A stretch of DNA of 64,000 nt from Acidobacteriota bacterium (GTDB taxonomy: Bacteria; Acidobacteriota; Terriglobia; Acidiferrales; UBA7541), in assembly GCA_013289665.1 (NCBI GenBank), contig JABCZN010000006.1:1-64000 (forward strand), given 5' to 3'. Made by a program: the position numbers and the translations under genes. A model generated the notes under the pieces. The model made no database searches. It was not told the origin of the DNA and worked only from the letters and a program-made list of their open reading frames with translations. Below, one piece after another: positions 1 to 9,010 of this stretch (within the stretch, counting starts at the first letter, position 1; every line of letters starts with the position of its first letter).

Positions 1-857
<857 letters not shown>

Positions 858-874
858 AGCCTGTCGCTTGGCGC

Positions 875-905
875 AAAAAAAAATAGCCCCGGTTTTATCC
901 GGAGC
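875..905 (-). terminator. Terminator-like hairpin in the 16S leader
   Basis: On the minus strand GCTCCGG (905-899), a six-base loop and CCGGGGC (892-886, one G-U pair) are followed by TA and nine T residues (883-875). This is a textbook intrinsic terminator ending only about 18 nt before the mature 16S 5' end. A second stem, GCTTGGC (918-912) with GCCAAGC (872-866), encloses it and could act as a competing or processing structure. Because it lies inside the rRNA transcript, it must be read through, presumably by boxA-dependent antitermination, or used as an attenuator. The structure is seen in the sequence; the function is inferred. Confidence 0.6.
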
Positions 906-949
906 CAGCCTGCCAAGCAAAATTGTTAGTCGCTCAAATTACTCAAAGA

Positions 950-977
950 CCCATTCATGCTCGAAGCGATGAATGGG
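950..977 (-). promoter_or_regulatory. Hairpin in the rRNA leader
   Basis: An inverted repeat CCCATTCAT (950-958) / ATGAATGGG (969-977) has an inner GCT/AGC stem around a three-base loop, giving an almost continuous hairpin. It lies between boxA and the terminator-like hairpin in the 16S leader. It may be a boxB-like element or an RNase processing site; its role is unknown. Confidence 0.5.
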
Positions 978-1006
978 GTCGAACAGATTCTGGCACATCT
1001 ATCAGG

Positions 1007-1019
1007 TTGTCAAAGAGCG
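1007..1019 (-). promoter_or_regulatory. rRNA antitermination boxA
   Basis: The minus strand reads CGCTCTTTGACAA, matching the bacterial rrn boxA consensus TGCTCTTTAACA at all but two positions. It sits about 45 nt after the predicted transcription start and 150 nt before 16S, the usual place for the NusB/NusE (S10) loading site. It overlaps a TTGACA-like string, but the leader position and the match favour boxA over a promoter. Confidence 0.65.
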
Positions 1020-1067
1020 TTTGTTCTACCCCCCTGTCCAGCAGAGTGGCCTGCAACGAACTCACTA

Positions 1068-1125
1068 AGATTAGCAGACTCACCAAGAATGTCAACCCTG
1101 CTTTACATCCAAAATTTAGTTTTCC
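1068..1125 (-). promoter_or_regulatory. Ribosomal RNA promoter with UP-like tract
   Basis: On the minus strand a perfect -35 TTGACA (1095-1090) is followed by 16 nt and an extended -10, TGC TAATCT (hexamer 1073-1068). Immediately upstream (about 1125-1100) is an AT-rich stretch with A and T runs resembling an UP element, as expected for a strong rrn promoter. The predicted start is near 1061, giving a leader of about 200 nt before 16S. Other promoters further upstream are possible. Confidence 0.55.
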
Positions 1126-1621
1126 ACACGCTTCCTCAGCCGCCTCGCTATCCCCTTCAATCCACATATCATGCCCCTTCCGCCTCTCCGCATTCTCTCC
1201 TGTAGGCGCTGGGCCTTAGTCCGCGCGCCTGCAGGAAGGCCAGCCATCTTCGGGGGGGGACCGACATTCATGTCCGACATTTGCGATATACCAAAAGGAT
1301 TTTCCGCTCCTCCCCAGCCGTTCCGCCGGCCTCGACCCGGTCGGTGGCGTATTACCGGGAACGCTAATCCCCCGATTAAGGACCGGGTGGCCCGGGGCGG
1401 GTGGCACAATCATTCCGCAAACCTCTTGGGCGTCCTTCCCTTTCGGTTTTGACTTGCCCGCAGCAGGAGGGAAAGCGTGGGCCACTCCTCCACTTTGAGA
1501 TCTGACGTCGCTCGTTGCGACCAGCTTGAAGAGGCTTCCACCACTCCGAAACTGCCGGCTGATGGCTACAGGGTGCCTCGGGATCGAGCGAATCTCCTGG
1601 GTTCTCGAGCGGCGTCAATCG

Positions 1622-2293
1622 TCAGGAGCTGCTTCGTTCGCGGACACAACGGAACCCGACCACAATGCTCCGCACGTTGGGCTTGAGCATGTAACGTGAG
1701 GAAACGCGCGCCTGCCCCCGGACGACTCCGCGCCAGGAGCCGCCGCGCGCCAAACGATACTCTCCGCTGTCCGGGCCCTGGGGGTCGGATTCCGGGCTGT
1801 GGCTGTAATAGGTCAGCGAATACCAGTCTTGCACCCACTCCCAGACGTTCCCCAGCACGTCATACAATCCAAACGTATTCGGCTTTTTCTCGCCCACGGG
1901 ATGGGACTTGCCGCTGGAGTTGTCGCGGGACCAGCCAACTTCTGCCAGAGGTCCGTACCGGCAGGAAGTGTTTCCGGAGCGCGCGGCGTATTCCCATTCG
2001 GCCTCGGTCGGAAGGCGGTAACGGTGGCCGTCCCCCTTGCGGTTCATCGCCTCACAAAATTTCTGCGCGTCTTCCCAGCTCACGCCCTCGACCGGCAGAT
2101 TCGGCCCTTTGGAATAGCTGGGGTTGATAGTCGTTACAGCTTCATACTCGGCCTGCGTCACCTGGTATTTGCCCAACTCAAAAGACCGAGTGATCGTCAC
2201 ACGATGCGCGGGCTTTTCATCGGCGTTGCATTCGGCGTCCCCTGCCGAACACCCCATCATGAAGTTTCCGGCCGGAATGTTCACGAAGTACAT
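1622..2293 (-). CDS. Formylglycine-generating-enzyme-like (SUMF1 domain) protein, probably not an FGE
   Basis: A 223-residue single-domain protein of the FGE-sulfatase/SUMF1 fold. Family hallmarks run the full length: an N-terminal IPAGNFMMG, then LPTEAEWEYAAR, a GLYDVLGNVWEWVQDW block, RLARGGSW and a terminal GFRC. In true FGE the RGGSW motif is followed by the catalytic C-x4-C pair. Here those positions are Gly and Gln, so oxidation of a sulfatase cysteine is unlikely. Relatives without the pair include substrate-binding or EgtB/PvdO-like proteins. The ATG at 2293 is chosen because AAGGAAAGG lies just upstream and homology begins there; an ATG at 2356 adds 21 residues without a signal peptide. 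It points toward the rRNA promoter. No sulfatase gene is adjacent. Confidence 0.8.
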   Translation of the reverse strand: MYFVNIPAGNFMMGCSAGDAECNADEKPAHRVTITRSFELGKYQVTQAEYEAVTTINPSYSKGPNLPVEGVSWEDAQKFCEAMNRKGDGHRYRLPTEAEWEYAARSGNTSCRYGPLAEVGWSRDNSSGKSHPVGEKKPNTFGLYDVLGNVWEWVQDWYSLTYYSHSPESDPQGPDSGEYRLARGGSWRGVVRGQARVSSRYMLKPNVRSIVVGFRCVRERSSS

Positions 2294-2498
2294 AGTGCTT
2301 GACCTTTCCTTCGCGGGCGGTTGCAAGCGTGGTGCCCCGCAAGAAACGCGGTGCAACTCGCTAACCGGAAGTTCTGTTTTGAGGGTTGCTTGACCGAAAG
2401 CCTACCCCTCCTGCCGAATGGCGTCAACCGCCAGGTGCTCGGATTCGCTTTGACTGATGTAGTAAACTGCGTCCGCGAACGTTTGAGGAGGCAGTAGG

Positions 2499-2918
2499 AT
2501 GAAAGCCCCAGTTCTTTACCGAATCGCTTCTGTTCTTCTGCTGCTGTTTGCCGCCGGACATACCTTTGGATTCCGCCAGAATAATCCGGAATGGGGAGCG
2601 GACGCGGTTCTTGGGTTAATGCGCTCTGTCCACTTTGACGCGCAAGGGTTTACCCGGACGTATTGGGACTTCTTCAGCGCGTTCGGGCTTTTTTTCTCCG
2701 TGTTTCTCTTGTTCGCGGCGGTTTTGGCGTGGCTGCTGGGCCGGCTTCCGGCAGAGACTTTGGCACGCGTTCGCAGCATTGCCTGGGCGCTCGCCATTTG
2801 CTTCGTCGCCGTCACAGCTTTGAGCTGGAGATACGCCTTCACCACCCCCCTTGTTTTCTCAACCCTGATTACCGTGTGTTTGATCGCGGCCGCGTGGCTC
2901 TCAGCGAAGACTGCCTGA
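2499..2918 (+). CDS. Small four-helix membrane protein (LIC_13387-like)
   Basis: A 139-residue hydrophobic protein with about four predicted transmembrane segments (near residues 8-24, 58-82, 91-110 and 116-134). The loop after helix 1 reads HTFGFRQNNPEWG. GAGGAGGCAGTAGG precedes the ATG as a strong ribosome site. It resembles small membrane proteins annotated LIC_13387-like in several phyla; no biochemical role is known. It stands alone between a minus-strand gene and another small membrane protein. Confidence 0.75.
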   Translation: MKAPVLYRIASVLLLLFAAGHTFGFRQNNPEWGADAVLGLMRSVHFDAQGFTRTYWDFFSAFGLFFSVFLLFAAVLAWLLGRLPAETLARVRSIAWALAICFVAVTALSWRYAFTTPLVFSTLITVCLIAAAWLSAKTA

Positions 2919-3084
2919 ACCTTGTTTGGCGAGTGGCACATTCAATTCGCAAAAACCTCTTGGATACTGGGTGCGCCGGTTTGCCGAACACGGCGCTGTT
3001 AGAGAACCACTCGCCGGTATTTAATCGTTGAAGTCTGCAGTCTTTTTGGTTCATCTTCATACTGTCGGCAGGTAGGGGGTATTC

Positions 3085-3345
3085 ATGGCCGCACTCTGGT
3101 TGGTGGCGTTGCTGTTGGGCACGGGGTTCGCCATCGCGACGGAGCCAGGAGCGAAGTGGAAAATACTCAACGTGGCCATCATTCTGGGTTGCATGGGCTT
3201 AGGGCTGGGTCTCGGGTACGCCATAGGTTTAGGAAGCAAAAATTTTGGAGTGGTCCCCAACGCGGCCATACCTTTTTCGATGATGTTCGGAGTGCTGGGA
3301 GCTATGGTATGCGTCGCGAGGAACACGTGGAGTGCGAAGTCCTGA
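3085..3345 (+). CDS. Small hypothetical membrane protein
   Basis: Eighty-six residues with about three hydrophobic segments (residues 2-19, 26-47 and 58-78), the middle one Gly/Leu rich. GTAGGGGG sits 5-6 nt before the ATG. Codon use matches neighbours and a hairpin with a partial T run follows at 3370. I do not recognise the family. The consistent hydrophobic pattern and ribosome site support a real gene, but the evidence is modest. Confidence 0.55.
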   Translation: MAALWLVALLLGTGFAIATEPGAKWKILNVAIILGCMGLGLGLGYAIGLGSKNFGVVPNAAIPFSMMFGVLGAMVCVARNTWSAKS

Positions 3346-3369
3346 GTCATTGGCCGGGTGACCAACCGG

Positions 3370-3400
3370 GTCCTGGGGTTGCTTCAGGACTTCCCTTTTT
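3370..3400 (+). terminator. Possible terminator after the small membrane protein
   Basis: GTCCTG (3370-3375) pairs with CAGGAC (3385-3390) across a nine-base loop and is followed by TTCCCTTTTT. The stem is short and the T run is interrupted, so this is a weak intrinsic terminator at best. Confidence 0.4.
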
Positions 3401-3596
3401 CCCGGACACTCACCGTTTGACTTTTGAAGTTGAATTTGCGATCCCCGTCGGGCACCCGCCAACGGCTTGGTTTTGAGCGGTGTTCCGTATCGGACAGATT
3501 TTTGCGCCCCTTGTTTGGTTGAATTGGCGTGGAATCTCCGAACCTTTGAAGTTTTCCCCATGCCGCCAGAGCACCTTGGCGCAGTTCAGGATGGCA

Positions 3597-4346
3597 ATGA
3601 GCCGAAAAAGCTATCGAGTGGTACAGGCGGGCGAACGGACCAGCTCCGATGGGAAGCCGGTGAGCAACAAAGTGCTGTTGGCCACGCCCGAAAATGAATA
3701 CCAATTGATACGTCCTGACTTGACGTACGTGGATCTGCCGGATCATCTCAGCCTGCATGAGCCAACGCAAAACATCGAGTTCGTATATTTCCCGAACCGG
3801 GGAATGGTTTCTCAGGTTGTGGTAACCAAAGACGGCCGAACCGTGGAAGTGGGTGTAGTGGGCTACGAGGGCTATGTCGGAGCGGGATTGGCCGTTGGCT
3901 TGAGCAGAGGTTCGGTGCGGGAAATCGTGCAGATTGCCGGCGATGGCTTCCGCATGATCGGAAATGCGCTGGAACGCATACTGCGTTCGACCCCGCAGCT
4001 GCAGATGATCTTGAGCAGGCATTCGGGGCTGCAAGGGATGCAAGTGGCCCAGACCGCGGCATGCAACCGGCTTCACGATATACAGCAGCGTCTCTCGCGG
4101 TGGCTGCTGATGACTCAGGATAGGGTGAACCTGGCAGTGCTGCCGATCACCCACGACTTCATTGCGACCATGATGGGTACGGACCGGTCCACGGTAAGCC
4201 TGGCTGCGTCCGACCTGCAAAAAAAAGGAATCATAGAATACATCCGCGGCGCGGTGAAGGTTGTGAACCGCAGGAAACTTCAGGGCACCGCGTGCGAGTG
4301 TTACGACGTGATTCGACAGTTCGAGGATGACCTCGGATTGCGATAG
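3597..4346 (+). CDS. Crp/Fnr-family transcriptional regulator
   Basis: A 249-residue cyclic-nucleotide-binding-fold regulator. The N-terminal beta-roll region includes VYFPNRGMVSQVVV and VEVGVVGYEGYVG. A long helix follows, then a C-terminal winged helix-turn-helix with LPITHDFIATMMGTDRSTVS as the recognition region. There are no Fnr-type N-terminal cysteine clusters, so oxygen sensing by an iron-sulfur cluster is unlikely. It matches a subgroup common in Acidobacteria and Alphaproteobacteria whose ligand is unknown. The start at 3597 is chosen for the CAGGATGG just upstream and family length; the open frame extends upstream to 3480 without homology. Confidence 0.85.
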   Translation: MSRKSYRVVQAGERTSSDGKPVSNKVLLATPENEYQLIRPDLTYVDLPDHLSLHEPTQNIEFVYFPNRGMVSQVVVTKDGRTVEVGVVGYEGYVGAGLAVGLSRGSVREIVQIAGDGFRMIGNALERILRSTPQLQMILSRHSGLQGMQVAQTAACNRLHDIQQRLSRWLLMTQDRVNLAVLPITHDFIATMMGTDRSTVSLAASDLQKKGIIEYIRGAVKVVNRRKLQGTACECYDVIRQFEDDLGLR

Positions 4347-4585
4347 TAGTTCTTCCTAGTGTTTGATACCCCACAGACAGCACCCTCTCTCTATCGCTAA
4401 TGTTCCGGCATAGTGGATTCACATCTGAATTTTGAAGCCCGCTCAACAAATGTTGACCTCGTCTGAACCACGCGCAGGAGGTTGGAAAGAGCGGCTTTGA
4501 CATCCGTGTGGCGCCGGAGATAGTTGCACTACCGACTTTCGAAGAAACTTAACCGCCGCAAATCTCGAGGTGTGCCGTGGGGGCA

Positions 4586-4789
4586 ATGCGTCGCAAACTG
4601 GAATGGGTGGAAACGAAGAATTTTCAAGGCTGGGTTTGCACCGAATGCGCGTGGGCGTTCAACCCTTCAGGACCGCTTGTTGGCCAATCCATTGACGAGA
4701 TGAAGAAGCGCTATGAAAAGCAGCGCGACCTGGAGTTCACGTCCCATGTCTGTGCCGAGCACCCGCGAACCACAAAAAATCCCTGTTAA
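4586..4789 (+). CDS. Small hypothetical protein with possible zinc-binding Cys/His
   Basis: About 67 residues. CTEC near residue 18 and HVCAEH near the C-terminus could form a single zinc site. The sequence between is charged and soluble. The start is uncertain: ATG 4586 or GTG 4577, with GTGGGGG just upstream. I recall similar short proteins in soil Acidobacteria but cannot name a function. Confidence 0.55.
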   Translation: MRRKLEWVETKNFQGWVCTECAWAFNPSGPLVGQSIDEMKKRYEKQRDLEFTSHVCAEHPRTTKNPC

Positions 4790-4976
4790 TCAGGTGCCCC
4801 GGGTTCGCTTTCATCCCCGGGTCTCGGCGTCGCTTCACATCCTCAACTTGTTCTGGACATTCACCCTCTAACTGTTGAGGTTCAAACTCAGAACCCCGGG
4901 GCGGCCGTGCCTGCGATTTCCTTAGTTTTTCGCACGCCTGCAACGTAACATTCCCGTTGATGAACTGTGTACAAAG

Positions 4977-5038
4977 GCAGTTTCGGTTTTCTACTTTCCA
5001 TTTTCCGTTTTCCAATATCCCAGTTTTCGTTTTTGCCA
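4977..5038. repeat. Pyrimidine-rich TTTTCC tract
   Basis: The plus strand here is almost all pyrimidine with repeated TTTTCC/TTTTCG units, ending just before the DUF6632 ribosome site. On the minus strand it reads as GGAAAA-type repeats. It is low-complexity intergenic DNA; no function can be assigned. Confidence 0.4.
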
Positions 5039-5048
5039 GGAGGGCACA

Positions 5049-5402
5049 ATGATCCGCGAACGAGCACTGAAAATCGTGCTGGTGCTGGTGGGGCTGATTT
5101 TTGTGGCGCTGGCCCATCCGATGGTGGTGCTTAGTCAGGACGAAGCGCTGCAGATGATGCTGAGTGTCTACGTCACGCTGGGAATTTTCCTGCTGCTGGC
5201 GGCGCGCAATCCGTCCGCGTCTCGCAGCGTGATTGCCTTCGCGGCATGGTCAAGCATTGTCCACGCCGTGCTCATGAGCGTGCAGGCTTACTACGATGTG
5301 GCCCAGCGTGTCCATTTCCTGATCGGCGACCTCGCGCTGGTGATCATCGGCGTCGCGCTGATCGCCCTCGCGCCAGCAAAGCTAAAGGCGGCCGACGCCT
5401 GA
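5049..5402 (+). CDS. DUF6632 family membrane protein
   Basis: A 117-residue protein with four hydrophobic helices (about residues 7-27, 37-52, 60-78 and 88-108). The opening MIRERALKIVLVLVGLIF and the block MMLSVYVTLGIFLLLAARNP match what I recall of DUF6632, a family of unknown role. CCAGGAGGGCACA gives a strong ribosome site. It is monocistronic and convergent with the next gene. Confidence 0.8.
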   Translation: MIRERALKIVLVLVGLIFVALAHPMVVLSQDEALQMMLSVYVTLGIFLLLAARNPSASRSVIAFAAWSSIVHAVLMSVQAYYDVAQRVHFLIGDLALVIIGVALIALAPAKLKAADA

Positions 5403-5553
5403 CACCGCCTTCGTCACACCCAAGGTTTGCCAGTAGATATCGTGCTTCCCATACCGGGCGTTGCGACCGGCTTGAGGTCTCTTTCTCCGCCCCGAAGCAA
5501 ACGGCTGTCGACTAAAAACTGCCGAGTATCGGCTGCAGGCTTCACTGCTTCAT

Positions 5554-6426
5554 CTAGTTCTTTGGCGGACTCGGACTATCCTGCGGGCTCATATCGGGAT
5601 GATTCCGCAAATACTGCTCCAGAGGTTCGTTGCGCAAGGTGAACCGGAATCCGCGCTCCGTATTCACATCAATGGTGGTCTGCAAATTCAGGTCGGCGAA
5701 ATCCCTGGCCTGTTCGATCAGCTTCGTGCCGCGCTCGTCAAGCGTCGTGAAATGGATTTGCCCGTCCGCCAGCCAGTAGTCCCTCACCTCCGCGACCGTG
5801 CCGTCCTTGAAAAAGAGCTCCACCAGGTCGCGCGCTCCTTGGCCATAAAGGAATGGAGGAGGATTGTCATACCCCGGCACGGCATCTTGTGCGCCTAAGC
5901 CGCCTGAGCCATAGGCAGTCCAGCCGTTCCCAAAGTCGGAACCGAAGCTGTAACCGCCATAGCCGTAGAACGGCGAAAAGCTGCATCCGGGTCCCCAGAA
6001 CGGACCGCAAGAAGGCCAACAGAAGGAATTGAACGCTCCGCCAAAGAAAAATGGCGGGCCAAAAAATATGGGAAAGCCGAAAATAGGGAACGGGCGTGGG
6101 GGAAATGGGCGCGGGTGAATCGGGTGGGGCTGAAGGCGGAAACTGTTGGCGTTGAATCTTGCTCCAGGGAGCGCTACTGCCGAGCCGCGGAATCCCGACG
6201 CTGTTCCATGGCCTGCCGGAGCGGAACCATGCGGCGTGCTCACGTGCGCGCCGCCGGCAAAGTGTCCCCCGCCTCCGATATGCCCGCCGCCTCCGCCGCC
6301 GTGCCCGCCACCACCTCCATGTTGAGCCAGCGCAATGGGGGTCTGCAGCCAGGCGAAGACCAAGACACCGGATGCAACCAGGATGAACTTTCTTAGGATC
6401 GAACCGCGAAGGAAAAAGCGCGACAT
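5554..6426 (-). CDS. Secreted Gly/His-rich protein of unknown function
   Basis: A 290-residue protein: signal peptide (about residues 1-34, ending near ALAQ), then a low-complexity Gly/His tract (HGGGGGHGGGGGGH type), a Pro/Phe/Gly-rich middle (PFPPRPFPIFGFP) and a more ordinary C-terminal domain of about 100 residues beginning near DLVELFFKDGTVAEVRDYW. The C-terminal part looks like a small beta domain seen in other acidobacterial envelope proteins. ATG 6426 is preferred because GGGGAGGG lies 8 nt upstream. It is divergent from the Xaa-Pro aminopeptidase. Confidence 0.75.
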   Translation of the reverse strand: MSRFFLRGSILRKFILVASGVLVFAWLQTPIALAQHGGGGGHGGGGGGHIGGGGHFAGGAHVSTPHGSAPAGHGTASGFRGSAVALPGARFNANSFRLQPHPIHPRPFPPRPFPIFGFPIFFGPPFFFGGAFNSFCWPSCGPFWGPGCSFSPFYGYGGYSFGSDFGNGWTAYGSGGLGAQDAVPGYDNPPPFLYGQGARDLVELFFKDGTVAEVRDYWLADGQIHFTTLDERGTKLIEQARDFADLNLQTTIDVNTERGFRFTLRNEPLEQYLRNHPDMSPQDSPSPPKN

Positions 6427-6629
6427 ATGGGTACCCTCCCCGCGGCCTCCGATGTAGAAGCTGCCAGGCTCGCGCGGATTCGTTACACCCGAGTCTAATC
6501 CGGTTGGATGCTGTTTACAATTTAAAGCGTTGGCCGCCCGCTCGCACATACGAACGCGCCTCCGCAGTTTCCCTTTTGCCGCGTGGCGGCCTACAATGTG
6601 CCCGCTACTTTCCAGAGAAGGGCAAAACC

Positions 6630-8009
6630 ATGCGAAAACGGACGGCCACAGTCAAACTACTAATGATCGTTGCGATGTTGTGTTTGGGATTCGGCGCCGC
6701 GGCACGGGCGCAGTACACCGACTGGAAGGCCATCGAGGACTTGGGCGGGGCGCAGGAGTTTCTGGCGCGGCGCGCGGAGTTGATGGCGCAGACCAAGACC
6801 GGCTACACGCTGTTGTTTGCGCGCAACGAAATCGCGGAGGCGACACACTACCGCGAGGACAACGACTTTTACTACTACACAGGCGCGCAGGATCCCGGCG
6901 CGGTGCTGGCCATGGATAACTCGACCGGCAAGATCTATCTCTTCGAGCCGCAGCAGGCCGGCCGCACCGCACAGGTATACGGCCCGAATCTTCTTTCGCA
7001 ACCCGACGAAGCCAAAAAGCTTGGTTTCGAGAACGTGTTGCCGATCGGAAACCTCGATCTGCTGCTGTCTTCCGCTTTGAGCGCGCATCCGCAAGTGGAT
7101 CTGTGGGTGCGGCTGGGTTTTCCGGACAAGGCCGATGGCGCGCGCGCGGAAGTGGGCCGCGACCACGCGTGGAAATTCGCGCACCCCTACCACGAGGACG
7201 TTCCCGAGGATCTGGCGCCGGCGAAGCTGCTGGCGGAACGCTATCCGATGGCCCGGCTACGCGACGTGACCTTCCTTATTGATGCGATGCGCAATATCAA
7301 GCGGCCGAAAGAGATTGAAGTGCTGCGGCGCAACGGGAAAATCAGCGCGGAAGGCGACCGCTCGGCGATTGCACATGCCCGCCCGGGAATGCACCAATAC
7401 GAGATCGAAGCGCGGGCCTACGACTATTATTACAGTCACGGAGCGCAGGGCGTGGCGTATCTGGCGATTGTGGGCTCCGGAAAAGACATCAACACGTGGC
7501 ACTACTTCTCGAACAGGAATGTCATCGAGGCGAATCAACTTGTGGTGTTTGATTACGCGGCCTCCCTAGACCACATGACAATGGACATCACGCGCACATT
7601 CAACATCAGCGGGAAATTCACGGCGGAGCAGGCGAAATGGTATGCGGTGGACCTGGAGTCACAGAAAGCCACAATCGCGCTGCTAAAACCCGGGCACACC
7701 TATGAAGAAGCCGAAGCGGCGGGCAAGGCGGTGTTTGACAAGGCGGGAATTGGGAACCAGTGGTACGGCTGGCCGGGCCACTTCGTGGGACTGGCGACGC
7801 ACGACGTGCTGCGTGCAAGCGGTCCCATTAAGCCTGGCCAAGTGGTGACGGTGGAACCGATCGTGGAATTTCCCGACAAGCAGATGCATTTCCGCGTAGA
7901 AGATACCATCCTGATCACCGAGGGCGAGCCGGAAATCCTGAGCGCCGCAATTCCCAAAGAAATGGCCGACGTCGAAAAACTGGTCGGCAGCGAAGCAAAG
8001 GAAAAATAG
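6630..8009 (+). CDS. Secreted M24 metallopeptidase, Xaa-Pro aminopeptidase type
   Basis: A 459-residue enzyme with a signal peptide (about residues 1-28, cleaved after ARA). The N-terminal aminopeptidase-P domain contains the YTGAQDPGAVL region. The C-terminal pita-bread domain keeps the five metal ligands: Asp in VFDYAAS, Asp in MDITRTF, His in GHFVGLATHD, Glu in VTVEPIVEF and Glu in FRVEDTILIT. It should remove N-terminal residues before proline in periplasmic or extracellular peptides using two metal ions. AGAAGG precedes ATG 6630; earlier in-frame starts would bury the signal peptide. Confidence 0.92.
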   Translation: MRKRTATVKLLMIVAMLCLGFGAAARAQYTDWKAIEDLGGAQEFLARRAELMAQTKTGYTLLFARNEIAEATHYREDNDFYYYTGAQDPGAVLAMDNSTGKIYLFEPQQAGRTAQVYGPNLLSQPDEAKKLGFENVLPIGNLDLLLSSALSAHPQVDLWVRLGFPDKADGARAEVGRDHAWKFAHPYHEDVPEDLAPAKLLAERYPMARLRDVTFLIDAMRNIKRPKEIEVLRRNGKISAEGDRSAIAHARPGMHQYEIEARAYDYYYSHGAQGVAYLAIVGSGKDINTWHYFSNRNVIEANQLVVFDYAASLDHMTMDITRTFNISGKFTAEQAKWYAVDLESQKATIALLKPGHTYEEAEAAGKAVFDKAGIGNQWYGWPGHFVGLATHDVLRASGPIKPGQVVTVEPIVEFPDKQMHFRVEDTILITEGEPEILSAAIPKEMADVEKLVGSEAKEK

Positions 8010-8031
8010 AATCGACCTTGGAGATCACCTC

Positions 8032-8892
8032 ATGTGTCTGTTCCACCGCGCTTTTCCCTTCCCGATTTTTCTGAGCTTGGGTGTTTTGAGTCTTACGATT
8101 CTCGCGTCCGTGGCCGAGTTGCGGGCGGACGTTACGATCTTCGAGCGCGACCAGCAAGGAGGCAACGTCTCCCCCGACCTGCTGATAAGAAAACTCGAGA
8201 TCAAGGGATTGAAGATGCGGTTAGAGACGCGGCGCGGCTCCACAGTATTTATCACGATCTACGAGCTGGAATCCGGGAGGAGAATTCGCCTGGACCCAAA
8301 GCACAAAGAGGCTCTGGTCGCGGAGCTGAAGATGGTTTCAGAACAGCTCCAGAGCCAAATTGTGATCAAAGACTCGAAGAGGGAGGTTCGGTCAACAGGG
8401 GCGAAGGGCGAGTTCCAAGGCGCCGTGTGCCAGGCATATGAATTTGAGCTCGTAACCCGTTGGCGGACCGCCCATGGGGCTTTGTTGGACAGCGGAACGG
8501 TTTGTATTTCCGAGAGCATCCCCGGTGGGGCGGAATTCGCAGATTTCGTCGAAGAAGCCATCCGGCGCGGCTATCCTGCCGCTGCTGCTTGTAGCCCCGT
8601 TCACTCCTTAGCCGGCGACAGGTTGTATGGCACAGACCTCCGCGGTATTGCGTTTTCTTCAAAAACGGACTCCAGATTCATAGGCGGACTTGGATTGACC
8701 GAAAACACGATGAATGTCACGGAAGTCAGCGTGTCGAGTATCCCGGATGACGAGTTCGAGGTGCCGGCAAGGTGGAAGATTAAGCAAGATAAGCTCTTGG
8801 GTAGGAGTCACTTCCGAAAGGCGTTCGCCGTGAAGAGCACCGTCACTTGCTTCTCCTCGGCTGGGTTGCTTTTGGTCGAACTCAGCCCGTAG
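8032..8892 (+). CDS. Secreted hypothetical protein
   Basis: A 286-residue protein starting with a hydrophobic signal segment (about residues 8-32). The remainder is soluble, with many beta-prone stretches such as LEIKGLKMRLETRRGSTVF and EFQGAVCQAYEFELV. It lies 22 nt after the Xaa-Pro aminopeptidase on the same strand with a GGAG site, so co-transcription is likely. The pattern resembles DUF4412-type periplasmic proteins, but I cannot confirm that family. Confidence 0.65.
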   Translation: MCLFHRAFPFPIFLSLGVLSLTILASVAELRADVTIFERDQQGGNVSPDLLIRKLEIKGLKMRLETRRGSTVFITIYELESGRRIRLDPKHKEALVAELKMVSEQLQSQIVIKDSKREVRSTGAKGEFQGAVCQAYEFELVTRWRTAHGALLDSGTVCISESIPGGAEFADFVEEAIRRGYPAAAACSPVHSLAGDRLYGTDLRGIAFSSKTDSRFIGGLGLTENTMNVTEVSVSSIPDDEFEVPARWKIKQDKLLGRSHFRKAFAVKSTVTCFSSAGLLLVELSP

Positions 8893-9010
8893 GCCGACGC
8901 ACACGTGAACTCTTCATCGATCTGCTTGAAGGGAAGCTGAAGACGACGGCGTCCAGTCCAATTGATTACCTCGACTGGCCGGGACGTCAGCAGGTTCGAA
9001 AGACAAACAC

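Larger units (their letters stand above)
858..1621. other. Intergenic region upstream of 16S
   Basis: This 764-base stretch has no convincing gene. The first 270 bases carry the rRNA leader and promoter described separately. From about 1130 to 1621 there are only short overlapping open frames without ribosome sites or recognisable motifs. I see nothing further in it. Confidence 0.6.

Noticed and set aside
1008..1013. Second TTGACA-like -35 within the rRNA leader
   Set aside because: It falls within the boxA match and has no good -10 at the right spacing; boxA is the better explanation.
4801..4840. CCCCGGG repeats after the small zinc-binding gene as a terminator
   Set aside because: Each CCCGGG is self-complementary and no T run follows; not convincing.
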